DNA of 64,000 bases from Pomacea canaliculata (taxonomy: Eukaryota; Mollusca; Gastropoda; Architaenioglossa; Ampullariidae): NCBI RefSeq assembly GCF_003073045.1, contig NC_037590.1, positions 27,306,449 through 27,370,448 of the forward strand, written 5' to 3'. Position numbers and translations under genes: made by a program. The notes beneath the pieces were generated by a model. The model did no database searches and was not told the DNA's origin. It worked only from the letters and a program-made list of their open reading frames with translations. Below are positions 25,620 through 56,035 of this stretch, piece by piece (the stretch's first letter is position 1; every line of letters begins with the position of its first letter).

Positions 25620-25990
25620 CATGGAATAGAAATGAAATAAACCTACATCACTATGTTTAAATCTGTGTTGACCACATTAAGTGGTGCAAAAAAAAAAAAA
25701 AAAATGGTAGAACGGAAGTAACAAGACAATCACATGGCTTCTTAAACTAATAGAACAAGTGAAAACTTCCAAAAATAAGTGAAAACTTAAGGGGCTTAGA
25801 AAAAGATAAAAAAATGGGAAAAACATGCACATAAAAAATTTCTTGGAATAGAAATTAATGTCAGACCTAATTCACTATGTTTTAATCTATGTTGATTGCT
25901 CTCTACACTAATTAGTGCAAAAATGGAGGAGCAAAAGTGACAAGACGACCATGCGGCTTCTGAAACTAGTAAAGAAAAAATGAAAATGTA
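25620..25990 (-). repeat. Two direct copies of a ~130 bp sequence
   Basis: About 25620-25770 and 25845-25990 share the order GGAATAGAAAT, CACTATGTTT-AATCT-TGTTGA, AGTGGTGCAAAAA or a variant, AAGT-ACAAGAC-A-CA-G-GGCTTCT-AAACTA. The first copy carries a 16-base A run. They lie just beyond the 5' side of the minus-strand RTE fragment. Confidence 0.65.
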
Positions 25991-26349
25991 TAGATCATAG
26001 AAAAAATATTCTCCATTTTCATTGGTGATTCATGCCATATTTGTGTACTCTTACATAAGAAAACAACTAACTCTGATGAATGATGTAGACGGCCCCCTTT
26101 AACAAAAAGTGTTTAGTCATACTGGACAATTCTTTAGGACAATATTTATTTACAAGAGGTAAAATAAGCAAGAAAATGCTTTTTTCGATTTAGCCCTTGC
26201 CCTTTACAGGGAAGGAAATTAACTACATAAATGAAGTAATTGAGAATTATAGAAAAAATTGTAGTAAACATAAAGAAAGGTGGAATGTACAAAAGTGATG
26301 GTTAAGAAAAAAATATGCATATATTTACAAGGTTTCCTGGAGTTGGGAG

Positions 26350-28600
26350 GAATCTCTTGAGGCCTCATCTATATGTCTTGAAAGCATTTAGATAGATGGC
26401 GTCGACAGCAGTTCAGGGAGTTCAATTGCTTAAGATGGAGAGGGAGGCTATTCCATAGCACGCTTCCTGAGTATTTGAGACTTGATTTAAAAAGGTCTAG
26501 TCTAGGAATGGGAATATTCAGTTTTGGAGAGGTTCTAGAGCTATTGGAGGAAAATAGGAGAGTCTTGGTGATAGTTTACTGTCAGCATTTTATTCATGAA
26601 AATGCATTTATTAAATTTAAGTCTGTCTTTTAGAGGAAGGACGCCTAGAGAGGTGAAGTCATTTGGGGTCTATTTTCGGTTTTAGAAGAACGGTTTTGAT
26701 TGCTTGCCTCTGAACACTTGCTAGAGGTTTCATGGAAGCTCCACTAGCGGAGTCCCAAAGGGTGGAGGCGTAGTCAATGATTGACTGGATGTGGGTGGTA
26801 TAGAAGAGTTTTCTTGTGTGGGGGTCTAGAAAATGTTTAATTTTTGACAGCTGGTATACTTTCTTGGAGATGTTTTTGCTTGTGGTCAAGATGTGTTGGG
26901 ACCACGATAAGTTATTGTCAATGGTAACACCTTGCGGCCCTATGCTCCTCGAGGAGTAGCAAGGAACGATGATGAATGGTAACACCAGAGTTGGTGGTGG
27001 AACTGTACTTCCATTATTGATTGAAAGGCAGTTTGGATATATAAAAATGGGGGGGGCTAGGTTTTGGTTTTTTTTGTCCGGTTGTTAGAAGCATGACTTC
27101 AGTTTTCTGGGGGTTGAGTGACATGTGGTTTGAATCGGTCCAAGCCTGAAGCTCGTCAGCGCTCAGCTGTATGATGGAAGCAAGTAGCTCAATCTGTTTG
27201 ATGGCATGCGTGTATTGTGGTATCATCTGCAAACATTTCACAAGATTGGGATATGTGGAAAGGAAGATCGTTTATGCATATGGAGAAAAGCAGAGGTCTT
27301 AATACTGAGCCTTGAGTGACACCAAATTTAACTTCAAGAGGATCAGACGGTTGTTTACAGCAATTGAGTTCGATTGTCAACAAAGGAGGTATAAGGAGTT
27401 CGATGCTAATGGTACTTAGTTTATATAAAGTTAGTTTTCGCATCAGCAGATTATGATCTATAGCATCAAAGGGCTTTGGCAAAGTCAACAAATACGGCGG
27501 CAGAATTTAAAAGATTGTCATTAATATTATTTAGCTATTGTTCCACAATAGATGCAAGTGCAGTGTGGCAAGAGTGACAAGGCCTAAAGCCGGATTGGTT
27601 TGTATGGAGGAGTACCTTATAAGGGGCTCTTGTAGGTGCTTATGGATGTGTTTTCTAAGGGTTTTGAGAGAGGTGATAGAATTGAGATTGGATGATAATT
27701 TGTAGGGTCATTTGGATAACCTAATTTATGTATTGGGATTACTTTTGCTTGCTTAAGGTGTGTTGGAAAGTAAGAAAATAGGTCATACAAAATACCTTGC
27801 CTCCATACAGTGTCATAAGCCCTTTGTGGGTCAAGAATACTCGTATGACATGCTCTTTCATAATAAAGGCTTCTCATGTAGTGTTTCAAATCAGACCATT
27901 TAATCTGCAGTACAATTTTTCCGAAAACCACGCTGAATGTTGGACATAACATTCTGGGATTCCAGCACTCAAAGTAATCATGAGTTTACCATCCTTTCTA
28001 GAACTTTGCAAAGACAATTGGTTAAAGCAATTGGACAGTAACTATTTGGATCAAAGGGATCTTTTCCTGATTTTAGTATTGGGACTATTATAGCCTCATG
28101 CCAAGCATTACGAAAGCTTCCTGTGCTCAATATATAATTGAAAATCACTTAGTAGTGTCCTCAATGCTGACTCTGGGAGTTTAATTGATTTGATATGAAA
28201 TACTGTCTGGTCCTGGGGCCGAGATCACTTTGAAAGTGCTTGTTTAAGTTCCGCATTGAGAAATCAGTGTTGCAGGCTTCCAAGTTATCAAATTGGAAGT
28301 TGGATTGTGTTGATTCTTTGCCAGCTCTCACGAGTTGAAAATCCACGTAATATTGTGATAAAGATGTAGCCATTTCAAAAGTAGATTCCCAATTTCTTGA
28401 TGATCTGTAAGTAAATTTTGTTCTACTTTCAGGTGTCCTACAACTATCCTTTTCTTTATGTTTTTTGATGGTTGACCAAAAGGAGTATGGCTTTTCAGTG
28501 AGGAAATGGAACGTTGCCATGCGATCCTTCTTTGATGTTTACAGATATGACGGGTCTGTACCCAGAGCCATTTGAAATGAAGAATATTTTCAGGGGTGGG
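26350..28600 (-). mobile_element. Long decayed non-LTR retrotransposon (RT domain and C-terminus)
   Basis: Minus-strand frames follow the order of a LINE polymerase: PYSFWSTIKKHKEKDS (28480), QAKVIPIHK plus NDPTNYHPISILSPLSK (27690), FDAIDHNLLMRKLTLYKL (27465), TQGSVLRPLLFSICINDLP and EMFADDTTIHA with the F-A-D-D catalytic box (27250), a TEVMLLTTG segment, VTIDNNLSWSQHILTTSKNI (26930), ending SLKYSGSVLWNSLPLHLKQL near 26440. Frame breaks and stops are scattered. It holds a small RTE insertion at 26932-26974. Confidence 0.85.
26932..26974 (+). mobile_element. 43 bp RTE 3'-tail micro-insertion with 12 bp TSD
   Basis: TTGCGGCCCTATGCTCC, then GGAGTAGCAAGGAACGATGA, matches the end of the RTE copies at 5960 and 10340. 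It is flanked by exact AATGGTAACACC at 26920-26931 and 26975-26986. It interrupts the host LINE in a spot where the host frame is otherwise continuous. Confidence 0.8.
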
Positions 28601-31600
28601 AGATAACTATTCTCTGTGCTTTATTCTTATTTTGTATTGCGGGTTGGTATGATGGCTGCAACCCATCAGCGACCTCAGCCTCCAGGATTCCATTCTCCCC
28701 TGACACAGGTCACCCTGCACAGCAAACACAGGGGGCCTAAAGAAGGCCACTGTGAAAAGAGAGATTTGTGGGAAATACTAAAAAGGCAGAGGATAGGATA
28801 GGAAAAACTAGCAGAGGAAAGATAAGAAATTTAAAGGAATAAAGATGAAAGGACCTGTGAGACAGAAATAAGTACAGTGAGGAGGAATGAGGCAGGCCAC
28901 TGTCACCCATCCAGAGAGAGGCTAAGTGTCCACCCAAGGCAATAAATGACATGAGCTACGTACTATAAACAGACTTTTGCCCCACTGTATGCTAATGTAA
29001 GTATGCTGAACATGTTTAAGGTAGTAGGCAGGGGTATTTAACACTTTTTCAAATTAAAGATATTTTTAACTTATAATAAGCTTATCAGGACATAACCCTG
29101 TCATGTCAAAGAGTATCTGTATTTTTTTCTTTAAAGCAAAATTAATGCCAGTCATTTGAGCACTTGAATATAACTCAATACATTTTCCCAGCCCCTCCCC
29201 CCCAACACACACACACATACGCCTCCCACCATCACATTTTGGGGGGAGGGAAAGGATTAATGACTGCGCTAGATAATTAGCTTAATAACCTTTTTTTATC
29301 ATCATCTTAATATCTTGGAATCTACATTTTCCACAGACTTTAGTCTCCCTAATTTGCAAGTCATGTTGAACATGCCAATGCTGTACACCGTTTCATTTAA
29401 AAATATATAACAGAAGAATTTTGTTGTTTTACACTGAAATAAACAACATGAAAGGGTTTTCAGCTTATGGAAATAAAACTGAAAATTTACAGAAGATGGT
29501 TAAAGGAAACATCTACTGCAATTATGCTTCCCATTTAAAAATAAATAAAACAGAACTGGAGAAACCTTTCCTATCAAACAAGGAACATGGCATACTTTGA
29601 AAGTGCTTTTTAACACCTGGAACAGAGTGTACTATTACACACATATCATTTCTGCAAAAGTTAGAGACACTACTGCACATGAGCAGATGTTAATAGACTA
29701 TTGTTTAGTACAGAGATGAACGTATCAAATGGAATGAACAAAGGATACGAAGAAACAGAGCCAATGGAAAGTTTCCATTCCTTTACACAGGAAAATATTT
29801 TCTCTTGTAATGCAGAAAAAAATCTGATACACACACATATATATATATACAGCAAACGAAACTTCTGCAAATTACATGATAATTTTTATAAATGTACAAT
29901 GGAAGAAAATGAAATTAAAAAGTGACAAAAATAAAGAAAAACAATAAAGCAAATGGCAAGTATATTAGTTTGCAACCTCAATGCAATAATACAGTATGAA
30001 ACAGCATGTACTGTGCCATTTATTTTGTATAATTGTATTGGAAAAAAAGATTCAACAGCATCTGAGATACACTACTTAATCCACAAAACAACCAGTAGTG
30101 CATAACCTGGTATTCAATTAAAAAAAAAAAAAACCCACATAGCTATGATTCATCATACTGTGAGAATAGCAGGAACACCCATCCTTTCATTCTATTTCAA
30201 AGAAGAAATGTCTATAATCCATACAAATGTGCATAACACACAATTTTTTATCCTACACAGCTACAGCAAAACAAATATTTTTCTCTTCAAGATATTAAAA
30301 TAATATTATTTACAACAGCTGCTTGCAAAATATACATCTTGATATTTGTAGAGGCCTTGTCTCTATTTTGACTTGAAGTGGTAAATAGATTACAAAACAT
30401 TTTGGCAAAGTAACCCTGCAAGCAGTCATACAAGACTGTGCTTTTACATACAAAACACATGCATACACCCATGCAGTTGTGTGCACAAACTCACACACTC
30501 CCCACACTCCTAAACATGTCAGTGTCACCAGATGAATATGAGCTGCCAACATTGCCTTTAACAAGACCAAATGACTATCACTTTCTTGTTGAAACTATGC
30601 AACAACCCAGTCTAAGTACACACTACACACAATGAGGCACTTTCAAGGCTTCAGAGATTAACACAGCATTCTTAGAAACACTAAGAAAATTTACATAGCA
30701 TGTACAATGTTACATGCACTGTAGGTAACTACTGTTTTCTTGGACTGCTTTCTTTGTGGCAAACAAGAAGATATTGCATGACTTCGTTTCCATGAGCCAT
30801 TGTTCCTAGGCTTCATTTTCCCCCCTATCTCACTCTGAGAAGAGATGCATACATTGAATATATTAATTAAATTTATTTCAGAGGTCATCACAAGACCTCA
30901 CTGGTCTTCTATCAGTACCCATATCTTTAGTACAATTTACCTCAATTTCTTTTTTTGCAATCATCACATAAGACCACTGGCAGTAATTTAAACTAATTCA
31001 AAGGTGCATGAATAACCCTTCATGATTACAATAGACACATTTTTGTGAACTTCAGACTGTCCCATTCTTGATAACAAAATCACATTCACAAAGCCACTCA
31101 TGACTACAGCTGCAATAAAATGCTTTAATTTCCTGATGACTAGTCATGGTCATCATTTCCATGCTACTCACAGTGAACAGAGAAAGTCTGCACTGACGTA
31201 ACAAATCTAAAGATAATATCCAAGATTTCAACAGTATCACAGTAAACAACAAACTGCTGAAAAGGCAATTACTAGGACTTAATTTTCTGATATTTTCTCA
31301 AATCCGAATATGATTATCAAGTCAAAGACAAAATAGTGACAAACAGTTTTACTTCTATATTGGAAAGGCATGCACAGATTTGTTCGCCAAATTTTAGTCT
31401 TCTTAATTACCTTTTTTTTTTTATTATTTAACAAGATAATCTTCACATTTTTATTTAAACACAAACATCCTATGTGACTGATACTTAAGCCCAAAGGTAA
31501 TGCCTGGTGTAAAAAAATAGTCATGTCTGTTCAAAAGACAACATGGTATTCTATCTGTTAGGCCATTCTTTTATAGTCATATACTTTTGTCACATAAAAC

Positions 31601-32700
31601 ATAGGTAATATGTTTCAGATTTTGCAGTTACCAGCTGTGGAGATCACAAATTTACTCACACATGACCTTCCAAACAACAGGACTTCAAATTTTCTTGAAA
31701 AAAACATACCATCTTGTTTATATGTCAAAAATATTGACAGTGGATTAAAATCATATTAGCTAATATGAGTACACTCACTACATGCCTGCATGGGCAAAAG
31801 CACCAAATGTTTTTATCAAGATGTATGCTAACATTTGGTAATAAAATGCTATAGCTGTCTACCATTTCTCTGAAAATATATGCTACATAAAACATCTTCA
31901 GGACTAAAGAAACATAAGTATATTCTGATTTCTAAACAATGAGGCTGCAAAGATAAATCAAAGTTGTAGTTAACGATACAGTCAGCAATGACAAATCACA
32001 ACTTATTTCAGAAGAGTATTACTTGTTACTATGTCTTCTTAGAAAGATATGACAGGAATACTTTTCAAGGCCTTTTTCCCCAACTAGGCTCATAGAAAAA
32101 CATGCTACTTCACCATGCAATGAGAAGTGATGACTATTGCGAAGTTTTTCCTAAAACAAAACCCTTTCTCTACTTAATGATCATATACATGCAACAGCAA
32201 GGTATTTTTAAAAATATATGTTAAGCATCAAGATCTGTTGGAAAGTGATCCATGGCTTTTATTCTGTGAAGTAGACTAAATAACCGACACATGATGCCCT
32301 GGGCCCTGGTGCAAAGTATGCCACTAGCTGGATGGTTAATACATACCAGTTATCTAAAATGCTAATAAAATCTTACAGCAGCGTAGCAGTGTAGGCATTA
32401 GCCATTCAACTACCAGTATCAATGGACTGGTACCAAGTCCCAGAACTCCCACATCATGCAGAGTCGAAAAATTACGCTTATTTTTCTACCATATTATACT
32501 GAGCTTGTAACATAATGGCTAAAAAACCAAACAAACGAAAAACACGAGGAAGACTCTCTTATTACAAAGGGTCCACTCAATTTTTATTTTGAATTGGAAA
32601 CAATTCTCATATGCTGCCAAAAGTTGGTTAATGAACTTATTTCTAATGTGAAAAAAGCAAGCTCACAGCTCTACAAGTGCGCATCCCCCTCCACACTTCT
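28601..32700. other. DESI1-PTEN intergenic, likely part of the PTEN 3' flank
   Basis: AT-rich with no exons recognised. It may include the distal PTEN 3' UTR; TTTATT on plus (AATAAA on the PTEN strand) occurs near 30017, but the transcript end is unknown. Small simple-sequence runs are present (CA near 29210, A runs near 30120). Confidence 0.4.
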
Positions 32701-32724
32701 AAATAACAAGGATAAGCTCAAAAC

Positions 32725-32930
32725 CATATGAGAGGCAGAGAATGATTAGACCACTGGCTCCAAGACCAGAGGCAATACATGTGGGTTCAATAACCCTGCA
32801 TTACATCACGCTTCTCACAGTTGACCTGACCCCTTAAAGATTTCAGGAACGAAAAGCAGCGAGAGAAAGGAGATGGGCACCAACAATAAAGCTTTCACAA
32901 TGATGCTGGCCCCAAGATAAGAACGCTCTC
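32725..32930 (+). repeat. Probable tRNA-derived SINE remnant
   Basis: AATGATTAGACCACTGGCTC near 32741 resembles an A-box and D-arm region, CTGGCTCCAAGACCAG resembles an anticodon arm, and GTGGGTTCAATAACC at 32781-32795 is a good B box. A tail of about 100 bases follows. The anticodon loop has one base too many and no acceptor stem is visible, so it is not a working tRNA. Confidence 0.5.
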
Positions 32931-32945
32931 TTAATCTATTTGCAA

Positions 32946-33320
32946 GGATGGAGAACCATTTTTCTGCCAAGGGCCATTTAGATATTTAGTTTCATTTGTG
33001 GGCCATACAAAATTATCAACTTGAAAATTAGCCTGCTATATTTTGTCAAGCCGTAGCGTTGCTTTGTGTGTTAACACTTTTGCAACACGTGCACTCCCAG
33101 CCAGCCTGGGATTGTCTTCCAAGTCAATACAATACTGCCAGATGGCTGAGAAGCATACTTCTCTGTCCCGTCGTGTACTCATATGTATACTATCCTATAA
33201 TGAATGTTCTTTACTTGTCCTTCAAAATTTACATTATGGTTACAATTCACTTTATATAAATTTATATTGCTATGAAAAAAGTTCCTAGATCTGGAAGGGC
33301 CAAACTAAATAATTTCATGG
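32946..33320 (+). mobile_element. hAT-like non-autonomous element remnant
   Basis: AGGATGGAGAACCATTTTTC followed by TGCCAAGGGCCATTTAGATA and GGGCCATACAAAATTATCAA is the style of start seen in short hAT elements of many animals. The right end near 33290-33340 (GGGCCAAACTAAATAATTTC) lacks a clear terminal repeat. No duplication was found. Confidence 0.45.
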
Positions 33321-33378
33321 GCTGCCTCCTCATGCTCCCAGCTATCAAAACAGCTGCAAGCTGGACAATTATGTTTAT

Positions 33379-33396
33379 CCCCCCCCCCCCCCCCCC
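33379..33396. repeat. C18 homopolymer
   Basis: Eighteen consecutive C bases on plus. The exact length should be treated as uncertain in any assembly. Confidence 0.95.
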
Positions 33397-34542
33397 ATAC
33401 ATACACTTCCCATCAATCTTTCTTTAAGCCTTCAAAAACTAGAAACAAGCTCTTAAGAGAGACATTTTGTTAAAACAGCTTATGAGAAATTGTGCTTTTG
33501 TGCAATCCCCTAGTTTTGCAGTTGTTCGACCACTGTTTCCTTGATGTAAAGCACAAACATGACCCCATAATCTTACTAGTTCTAGTTGGACTCTAATAGT
33601 ACAAACAATTCATATGTGCACTTATTAGACTTAAGTTCTAACAACAAAATCTTCCCAAATTTGTTAAAATAGCGATCAACATAAATAATGCCAGCTGAAA
33701 ATCTGTGGTCGGACCTTTACTCTGACAGAAAAAGATGACCAGATGTACTCCAAAAATAAGAGTACTTTTAACTAGTTGTATCTATTATTAACAAACAATG
33801 AAGGATAAAAGATCCAAAGAAAGAACTGCTTATAATAAGTTTCTATTTGTAGCTGAAAGGAGAACTAGTAAAATGCCAATAACATCTGTTAACTATAGAC
33901 TACAGTATTACCTCTGGACCAATTTTGTTACCCTTACACTCTTAAGAAAAATAAAAAAGATGCAACCATCTGTTTAATCTGAGAATCTGAAGATTGATGC
34001 TTTTACATTTTTGAAAAAAAAAATAAAAAAATCATGCAATATTTCTGCCACCTGCCATCAAAATAATAATTTCCAATGTTGGTTTCGTGTTAGAAACTGG
34101 CAAAAGCACATGACAGTTGAAAATGGTTATAAACATGAAGCCCTAAAATGAAATTCTTCATAATTCCATTTTTAACATGAATAGAAGAGAGGTCAAGGAA
34201 TAGACACAATTTACTATCCTGAGAATTGTATAAACAAGTTGGCTTATACACAGGCATATATCCATGCATATGTGTACATGTATGCAAGTGCATGTGTGTA
34301 TGCACACAGAGAATAAAAAAATAATTATGTGCACATGCGCTCACAGATGCTTTAAAATCAGACAAGACATAATTCCCTTTCTGGTTAAAATGATTTAAAC
34401 ACCATAACCTGTCCAGTTTTCAAAAGAACTATCAATTTATTTATTCTAACTACTTACTAACTATTCTGTAACCATGAACAAGACAGCAAAATTTATCAAA
34501 ATATATTATTATTACATCATCTCTACTGTTGTAAAAGCAACT

Positions 34543-34584
34543 TTAGAACTGTGTAAATTAATATTAGAACTGTGTAAATTAATA
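34543..34584. repeat. 21 bp unit repeated twice in tandem
   Basis: The unit TTAGAACTGTGTAAATTAAT plus A occurs at 34543 and again at 34564, with no spacer. It lies in the possible PTEN 3' UTR or flank. Confidence 0.9.
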
Positions 34585-36569
34585 TGACTGTATAACCCTG
34601 TTACATTATATACCAGAAGTGGAAGCAAAATGATTTTTTCACAATTTCTGTTTTTCAAAGCTTTTGTTAAAAATGTTTAGAATGAATAAAAATGAATGTG
34701 GCTTTTTCTTCAGTTTAGACATGGGCTTAAACATTTTTTATTTCAAGGAACAACTTGCTTTCTGATTCATGTACAAGATGTAACTCTTGCAATGTTAGTG
34801 AAACCATGTGGTATCTACTAAATGAAAAAAGGCACTTTCATCAGTAACCTTTATTACGCATCTAGACTTGCTATTCTGCCATCATATCTCCCGCATATAC
34901 TTTTGGTGAAGGCGCCGACACAAGGTGCACAATCCACAACATGTGCAACACTACAATAATAGCAATAAACACTATTTCACTGCAAATTTCAGCACTTACA
35001 ATTCTGACTTGTCTCTTAAACTGACACAGCCAGTTGTTAAAATTACAAAAGTCTATAATATCAAGTTCTGCCACAAGATGCTTTGCTTTCTCTCACAACA
35101 TGGTATCAGTAATGGTGGCCCAGTGATCATAATAAAAATATGTAGAGCTGTTTTCAATTCTGAATGTTTACTGGCATACATGTTTTTTGATGCATTTGCA
35201 ACACAATCCAGGCCACTGCCTATTCCAAAGGATGTTTTCTACACAGTAAAGTCTGACTAAAAGAAAATCTGCTGAACATTTTCAGGATTTCTTTGTATTG
35301 AAAGGATTATCATTTCAAACACTTTTCTTTGTTCAAAGCTCAAATTAAAAACATCTGTTTAATAAACAAAAAGTATCTGTTAAAACCTGTCAGGTGTCTT
35401 GTGCCTGTTATCTGTATATACTTAGTCCATTAATAACTGTAACCAAATACGACTGATGACAAAGTGGGTGGAACAGCACAGGCAATGACGCACTTTAAGT
35501 GTGCTGAGGGGAATAAGATGGCTTTTCAGGAGAAATAATACTATGGGGAAATTGTTTTGCCATAACCAATGGTGAAAAACAAGATATGTTGAGGTAAGAA
35601 GTCTAGGCTGTACTTTTTATACCTTTATAAATCATTACTGTTGTTTCCTTGCTTTTATGCTGGTCTTTAGTCACATAACTGAGAGCACTATAAACAGTAC
35701 ATTTTCAAAATACTTTTTCCTGATTCTTAATCACTTTTGTAAAATAACAGAAAATATTATTTTCTCCATCATTTCTAAACTATAACTCAACAAAAATGCA
35801 CCAAGAATCACAGCACCAGGTCAACCAGGGCATGACTTAAATGATTCTATATTTTTATCAATCTGCAGATTTCCTTACTTTTATTTATTACAGCTTAAGT
35901 TTGAACATCAGTAAAGAAAACAACCAAATGCATCAAGCACAGCTTAAATACTGTTAACTACTTATGAATTTATGGTTCCCACAGATACAGAGCATTTCGC
36001 TTCAGAATGTTTACATGCTCCAAATCCAAGCTGGTGATGTACCAAGGCACATATATTACAAAAAACAAGGTAATCTATGTAACACCTGATTACTTACACT
36101 TGACATGCTTTCCCTGTTAAAGCTGGACAAGCAGGATAAGAAAATGATATTTTTATCTATATTCCCTAACATTTGTATGTGATGTGAAGGAATACCCCCC
36201 ACAACCCAAAAAAATACCCAGCTGCTGCATCATTCTACTACCTATTATTATGTTATATTCATATAACACTCTTAGCTGTCTTCTAACAATATGATCTGAA
36301 TGGTTTTCTTCGATCATTTTAGGGAATGAATGTAGGTAAACATAGTATCTATCCAACAAGTGCCCTAAATTCTGAGCCAACACACATCCTTGTCACTCTG
36401 GAAACAAAGATTTCGTTGCATTCTCTGAAGCTCTTATCATCTATCGTTGTAAGTGTCATGGTCTTGGCAACCTCTATACTATACTATGCAAGTAGAGCAG
36501 TATTTCATTAGAAACAAAGCAGTTACCAAGTCCTCTCACAGCTCTATATCGTTCATCAGACAACAGGTG
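34585..36569 (-). other. Proximal 3' flank or 3' UTR of PTEN
   Basis: AT-rich with no exon or repeat recognised. It follows the PTEN stop codon on the minus strand and most likely includes its 3' UTR. Confidence 0.45.
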
Positions 36570-54329
<17,760 letters not shown>

Positions 54330-54410
54330 ATGAAGTTTCCCCTAAAAAAAGCCGAACATATCGATCTTCCAACGCCACAGATAGAGTATGAATTTAAGGT
54401 CCCAGGATGA
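54330..54410 (+). other. Candidate small ORF or first exon divergent from PTEN
   Basis: 26 codons from ATG (MKFPLKKAEHIDLPTPQIEY then EFKVPG), with the frame open upstream to 54240. A weak donor (AAG then GTCCCA) at 54398 could join to an AG at 54788, giving 37 codons. I do not recognise the product. No other evidence for transcription. Confidence 0.2.
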
Positions 54411-56035
54411 AATTACTTGTATTCATATCTTATGAACAGTGTCATTATTTTTTACCTACCTTTTCAAGAATTTGATTTTGCTTTCAAATATCATTTTTCC
54501 TCTTGTATTTAACAGTAAGCAAAATTAACATTTGTCTAAACTTATAAAAAAATGCTATCAGGCCATTAATGTTTGCAAGCACATACTATACCCTCATGGC
54601 CCATCGTATTCACAGATGTGACATCAAGTCCATGATATATTTAGCTTATTTAGTGTGGTGGTCTTTGAATCCATTTTTTTCTCCATTTTGAGATGACATG
54701 CCCATTTATTTTTAAAAATGCAACACAAATTTCTCTCTCACTTTGTTTCTATTTTTATGCAATTGGAAACTATGATGCTGCTTTACAGGATAGCCAAAAT
54801 GTTCCGAAGCACATTGTGGGACCTGTGGTTTAGTTTTGGTCACTAGCAGCTAGTTCTGATTGGTTGTATTCTAATTGTGTGTAATCTTGTCCTTTTAAGG
54901 AATTTTTTTTTTCTGCTGAAAAAATGCATAATCTCTGAAAGGAAAATTCTGTGCACAGTCACATGAGCCTTTGTTTAAATTATGAATGTTTATTCTGATG
55001 GTATATGCCATGACTTATAAACAGCTGATTTTGCTGTTATATATCAAACATTGTCTATTTCAGCAAACTTTGAATAAAGGAGAGAATAACGAAAACACTG
55101 TCCTTGGTGACAAAATTTACATATTTCTGTATGATTTAGTTAAAAGACTTTCGTAGGACAGAGAGATTGTCATGCTATTTTGAAACTACCTAAAATTAAT
55201 TTTGAGCAATATCTTGCCTTCAGTTTAAATGGTGTTGCACATTTGGACTTGAATGGTTGATCAAATTATGAAAGACTACAAGCTTGCCAGCAGCGCTCTG
55301 CACCAGTACTAGACTTAAAATAAAAAAAAGCCTAGTAAAGGAAATTTTGTAGTGTGCATGTCCAGTCCTGCTAGTCATGAACTAGTCTGTTGAAGTGAGG
55401 TAAATTTATTATATAGACCCTTGTGCTCCATGTGGTGGGAGTTGGCCAAAGAGTTGACTAATCTGGTAAATTATTTTCTAGCACATAATCATCTCATGTT
55501 ATATATGTATGTGCATAATATATCCACACAAGTGTTCTCTTACACTCCATTTTCATAATCAAATATTGGTTTAACATGTTTAATTCATATACAAGACACA
55601 TTTTTGACAGGTACCTATGTTCTGCATTTAAAGAAAAGTTTGACAGCATCTTTACTGAGCCATAATGATTAAATTCTGCATCTGGCTTTCTGTACCACCA
55701 CCTTCACCCTTAAATCCAAAAAAGAACTTCATTTTGGAATCTGTATATAAATCTTAACAAATATACTTCCCACCCTACTTTGTTTGCAAACTTTGATATA
55801 CCATTGTCTCAACTATGTATATTGTTATAAATCCATCTCAAATTTTATAAAAGCCACATTGTCCTGAAAGTGATTTTAAAACTGAATGTTTACAAAAGCT
55901 ACACAGCAGTGAACATGAGTGCTTCAACTTTGTTAGACATATATTTATGCAATTAAAACGCTGCTTTTAATCAAAGGAGTTCTTCATTATTCTTCCATGG
56001 TGGAGGAAATGTGAGAAGGTAGTCTTTCTTGGCAC
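54411..56035 (-). other. Downstream flank of the DPF gene
   Basis: Probably the DPF 3' UTR and spacer. Minus-strand AATAAA candidates lie near 55408 and 54989. No exon or repeat was recognised. Confidence 0.45.

Noticed and set aside
32370..32450. tRNA-like boxes in reverse order
   Set aside because: The A-like and B-like motifs occur in the wrong order on the minus strand; likely coincidence.
32731..32800. Possible tRNA gene
   Set aside because: It has a good B box, but the anticodon arm carries an extra base and there is no acceptor stem, so it is better explained as a SINE remnant.
34090..34365. 91-codon minus ORF rich in His, Thr and Cys
   Set aside because: It results from translation of CATG/CACA-type simple sequence.
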